Positions 6,722-8,322 of a DNA stretch of 8,322 bases are shown piece after piece. The stretch is from NCBI GenBank assembly GCA_001189095.1, contig LFCK01000005.1, positions 1 to 8,322 of the forward strand, read 5' to 3'. Within the stretch, counting starts at the first letter, position 1; each line of letters opens with the position of its first letter. This DNA is from Parcubacteria bacterium C7867-001 (GTDB lineage: Bacteria; Patescibacteria; Paceibacteria; UBA9973; UBA2103). A program made the translations under genes and the position numbers. The notes below the pieces were generated by a model. It did no database searches, was not told the DNA's origin, and was given only the letters and a program-made list of their open reading frames with translations.

Positions 6722-7900
6722 TTAAAAGTCCTGGAACTGCCAGAACGCGAACGGTACATTGTATGTCACTGACAGATAGGGATCCTTGCTTGTTCCACTT
6801 TGTTCAGATGCATAGAAGTTCACGCCTGTATATTGTTCTACGTCTGGAGCTACACCTTCGAGATCGTGACCTTCTCGCAGTCCAAAGCAGCTAATACCGG
6901 AGGTATTGGAACAATTGCTCGCCTGACCAGATTTTGCGATCCAACCCCTGCCGACGGCGTTCAGGGTAAAGGAAAGGTAGGCACCGGTAGCGATAGAAGA
7001 AATATCTTTACGATCTCCTGAATCTACACCCTCAATCGTTCCGATGTTGTCGTAATCAGCCGTGACAAGTTGCGTGTGGGATGCTTGTGAGGTTTGCACC
7101 ACTGTAAGGTAGTCATATCCGTCATTATCCGCGTCGTAGACGCCGCCACTGACCCATGTGTATAGATTGAGAGTCGCAGAAGTGATGGCAACCCCCGCTG
7201 GTATGACTGACGTATTAAATGGAATAAACCCGCGCGAAATAAGGTGATAGTTGCACACCCACGTCTCTCCTTCAATACTGCAGATTGCCGGTATTACTTC
7301 GGAGAACGGCGCTATATGCTGGGTATACGATGCCGCCGTTCCTGTGGTTTGCGAGCGTACTGCAGACCAGTCGCCACTCCAGTCAGAGTAATTCACATAT
7401 CCATCTCCTGCTTGGCTATAAAAGAGCCCATACGTCGCATGTGCCGTAGGTAAAAATGAGCGAATGATATCGTTCGCCTGAAATACCTTGAAGTTCTCCT
7501 TGCGCACCGTTGCACGCTCTAGGTAATACCATCCGTCAGATTGCTGTATATACTGCGGGGTTGGAAATAGTACTGTTTCAAATATTCGCTCATTCCCCTC
7601 TTTAGATATTCCCCAGTCCCTTGTGTATGAACTCTCGGTGCGCATAGCGGGAACCTCATTAGGCACGATCCGCTCTGAAAGCTGCTCCCCTATATATGAG
7701 AGTCGAACTAGGTGCCTTCCTGATACCAATACGTCAGTCGAATCGATAATGTCCTTATCCTGCACAAATAGCCGCTCTTTCTGATCCTCGTTTGATATCT
7801 CTTCATGTAGAAACAAGTTTGATGGGCTAGCAATTAAGACAGTTGCCATACTTATGCCAAGCATCAGCATCACTAAGTGCGTACGACTCATGCCGAACAT
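6722..7900 (-). CDS. Secreted surface protein with DNRLRE-like domain
   Basis: The 392-aa product is probably exported and exposed or attached at the cell surface. A signal peptide occupies about 1-24 (basic start, hydrophobic LVMLMLGISMATVLIA). A polar region (25-150) leads to a beta-rich region (about 155-381). Typical patterns there are ISRGFIPFNTSVIPAG (221-236), ITSATLNLYTW (239-249), YLSFTLNAVGRGWI (308-321), FGLREGHDLE (339-348) and the closing DPYLSVTY (373-380). This resembles DNRLRE-type domains common in secreted proteins of Patescibacteria. Cysteines 207/216 and 330/338 could form two disulfides. I prefer the start at 7900: the upstream in-frame ATG at 7942 would put the 24-bp palindrome 7913-7936 inside the gene and add residues before the signal peptide. 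ATG 7889-7891 is another option. It is convergent with the B12 operon; no terminator is visible in the 20-bp gap. Ligand unknown. Confidence 0.8.
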   Translation of the reverse strand: MFGMSRTHLVMLMLGISMATVLIASPSNLFLHEEISNEDQKERLFVQDKDIIDSTDVLVSGRHLVRLSYIGEQLSERIVPNEVPAMRTESSYTRDWGISKEGNERIFETVLFPTPQYIQQSDGWYYLERATVRKENFKVFQANDIIRSFLPTAHATYGLFYSQAGDGYVNYSDWSGDWSAVRSQTTGTAASYTQHIAPFSEVIPAICSIEGETWVCNYHLISRGFIPFNTSVIPAGVAITSATLNLYTWVSGGVYDADNDGYDYLTVVQTSQASHTQLVTADYDNIGTIEGVDSGDRKDISSIATGAYLSFTLNAVGRGWIAKSGQASNCSNTSGISCFGLREGHDLEGVAPDVEQYTGVNFYASEQSGTSKDPYLSVTYNVPFAFWQFQDF

Positions 7901-7912
7901 ACACACACCGCG

Positions 7913-7936
7913 ATATATAGATACATATCTATATAT
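7913..7936. promoter_or_regulatory. 24-bp palindrome with operator-like core, upstream of surface protein gene
   Basis: ATATATAGATA (7913-7923) and TATCTATATAT (7926-7936) form a perfect 11-bp inverted repeat around the 2-bp centre ca. Its inner 16 bp (7917-7932) read ATAGAT-acat-ATCTAT, the same 6-4-6 layout as the site at the regulator's start (1727-1742). It ends 12 bp before the preferred ATG of the minus-strand surface-protein gene, where it would overlap the promoter. Joint control with the nirK and nrdJ units is inferred from the shared motif. Confidence 0.55.
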
Positions 7937-8197
7937 TAGCATACCCCTAAAGCACGTGTATTTGCGCGCATGATTACTGACCGCATGAATCTAACCAGAA
8001 TACTAGAATGCGAGAGTATATCTCCATATAGATAAGCTCGTACGGATTTTGAGAAGATCTAGGGAGCCGCCCCTGCCGTTTTATAATTTCTCCTAAAACG
8101 GCTCGGGCGAATGTGCGCGCATGGGTGGGAGGGGCAAGCACTATAAACCTTCTGTCTCGGATTAGAGACGATATTTGGGGCTTTGGGCTACCCCCGA
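7937..8197. other. Non-coding region with several stem-loops
   Basis: No convincing gene lies here; the longest noticed frame with an ATG (7970-8035) encodes only 21 residues. The first half is moderately AT-rich and has an ATAGAT half-site at 8028-8033. The second half holds a strong extended hairpin (8068-8109) and two small ones: GTCTC/GAGAC (8154-8158, 8165-8169) and GGGCT/AGCCC (8185-8189, 8197-8201). If the window is a replicon, this is the best candidate for a replication origin or control region, but no iterons or DnaA-box cluster were recognised. Confidence 0.6.
8068..8109. other. Extended stem-loop next to the right repeat
   Basis: A perfect 9-bp stem, GCCGTTTTA (8075-8083) with TAAAACGGC (8094-8102), closes a 10-base loop. 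After a symmetrical 2x2 internal mismatch (ct/tc) it continues as CGCCC (8068-8072) with GGGCG (8105-8109), giving 14 pairs in all. No T-run follows on either strand, so it is not a standard intrinsic terminator. No gene end is next to it. A structured RNA, a single-strand origin-type hairpin or a recombination site are possible; function unknown. Confidence 0.6.
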
Positions 8198-8322
8198 GCC
8201 CTGCCGCTCCAAATGCATTTCCTGCATACCCCCCCGCGAATCAGAACAAGAAAAGAAGCGCGGACAGGGCTCGGGGCGAGCGCCGAGTCCGCGAGGCGCG
8301 AGAGATCAGGGGTTCGGGTTTC
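8198..8322. repeat. Right copy of terminal inverted repeat
   Basis: This is the inverted partner of bases 1-125, with the last 99 bases exactly complementary to the first 99. Just inside it, CCCCGAGCCCTG (8192-8203) is the perfect inverse of CAGGGCTCGGGG (8265-8276) in the repeat, so the right end can fold back on itself. On the left the corresponding inner element survives only as cagggc (120-125). All three outward-reading frames are open from about 8213 to the window end, which is weak evidence in such G+C-rich DNA. Confidence 0.95.

Noticed and set aside
7145..7151. GCCACTG, the core of the cobalamin riboswitch B12 box
   Set aside because: It lies inside the surface-protein coding region, with no surrounding riboswitch fold recognised. 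The nrdJ leader (58 bp) is far too short for a cobalamin riboswitch.
7901..7942. Extension of the surface protein to the upstream ATG at 7942
   Set aside because: It would place the 24-bp palindrome inside the gene and put 14 extra residues before an otherwise standard signal peptide.
7970..8035. Small plus-strand frame of 21 codons with ATG
   Set aside because: Too short, no ribosome-binding site, and no recognisable sequence; expected by chance in this region.
8075..8102. Hairpin as an intrinsic terminator or integron attC site
   Set aside because: No T-run follows on either strand, and the attC core sequences (RYYYAAC/GTTRRRY) are absent.
1..8322. CRISPR array, insertion sequence, rRNA or complete tRNA
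   Set aside because: No regularly spaced repeats, transposase motifs or complete cloverleaf were found; the tRNA-like ends are only 18 bases and cannot be tested within the window.

Overview
The window looks like accessory DNA from a small-genome bacterium, most likely a Patescibacteria/CPR (Parcubacteria-like) lineage. The clues are an AniA-like copper nitrite reductase with a short N-terminal membrane region, a B12-dependent ribonucleotide reductase, tightly packed genes almost without Shine-Dalgarno sequences, and a secreted DNRLRE-like surface protein of a style common in those genomes. TAA, TAG and TGA all serve as stops, so the standard code applies. The lineage call is inference; no ribosomal or other phylogenetic marker gene is present.

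Layout. Both ends carry the same G+C-rich sequence in inverted orientation (1-125 and 8198-8322): 99 outermost bases identical, then two mismatches in the next 26. Inside, a minus-strand pair (ArsR-type regulator 1363-1728, then nirK 136-1359) diverges from a plus-strand five-gene operon (1787-6701): nrdJ, pduO, an unknown polytopic membrane protein, a DUF4430 (transcobalamin-like) exported protein and a DUF6580 putative transporter. A minus-strand secreted surface protein gene (6722-7900) converges on that operon. About 260 bp of non-coding DNA with strong stem-loops separates it from the right repeat.

How the genes may work together. The plus operon reads as a cobalamin capture-to-use pathway. 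The DUF4430 protein would bind corrinoid outside the cell, DUF6580 (possibly with the membrane protein) would import it, PduO would adenosylate it, and the AdoCbl-dependent RNR would use it to make deoxynucleotides without oxygen. The divergent unit encodes periplasm-facing nitrite reduction to NO. A 6-4-6 palindrome, ATAGAT-N4-ATCTAT, occurs at the regulator start and upstream of the surface-protein gene, with a one-mismatch copy just before nrdJ. This suggests one regulator coordinates all three transcription units.

Main caution. The 99-base perfect terminal identity is exactly the overlap left by a de Bruijn assembler finishing at k=100 (or k=99). The ends may therefore be graph break points inside longer inverted repeats rather than true molecular ends. 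No replication, transposition, terminal-protein or telomere-resolution gene is present.
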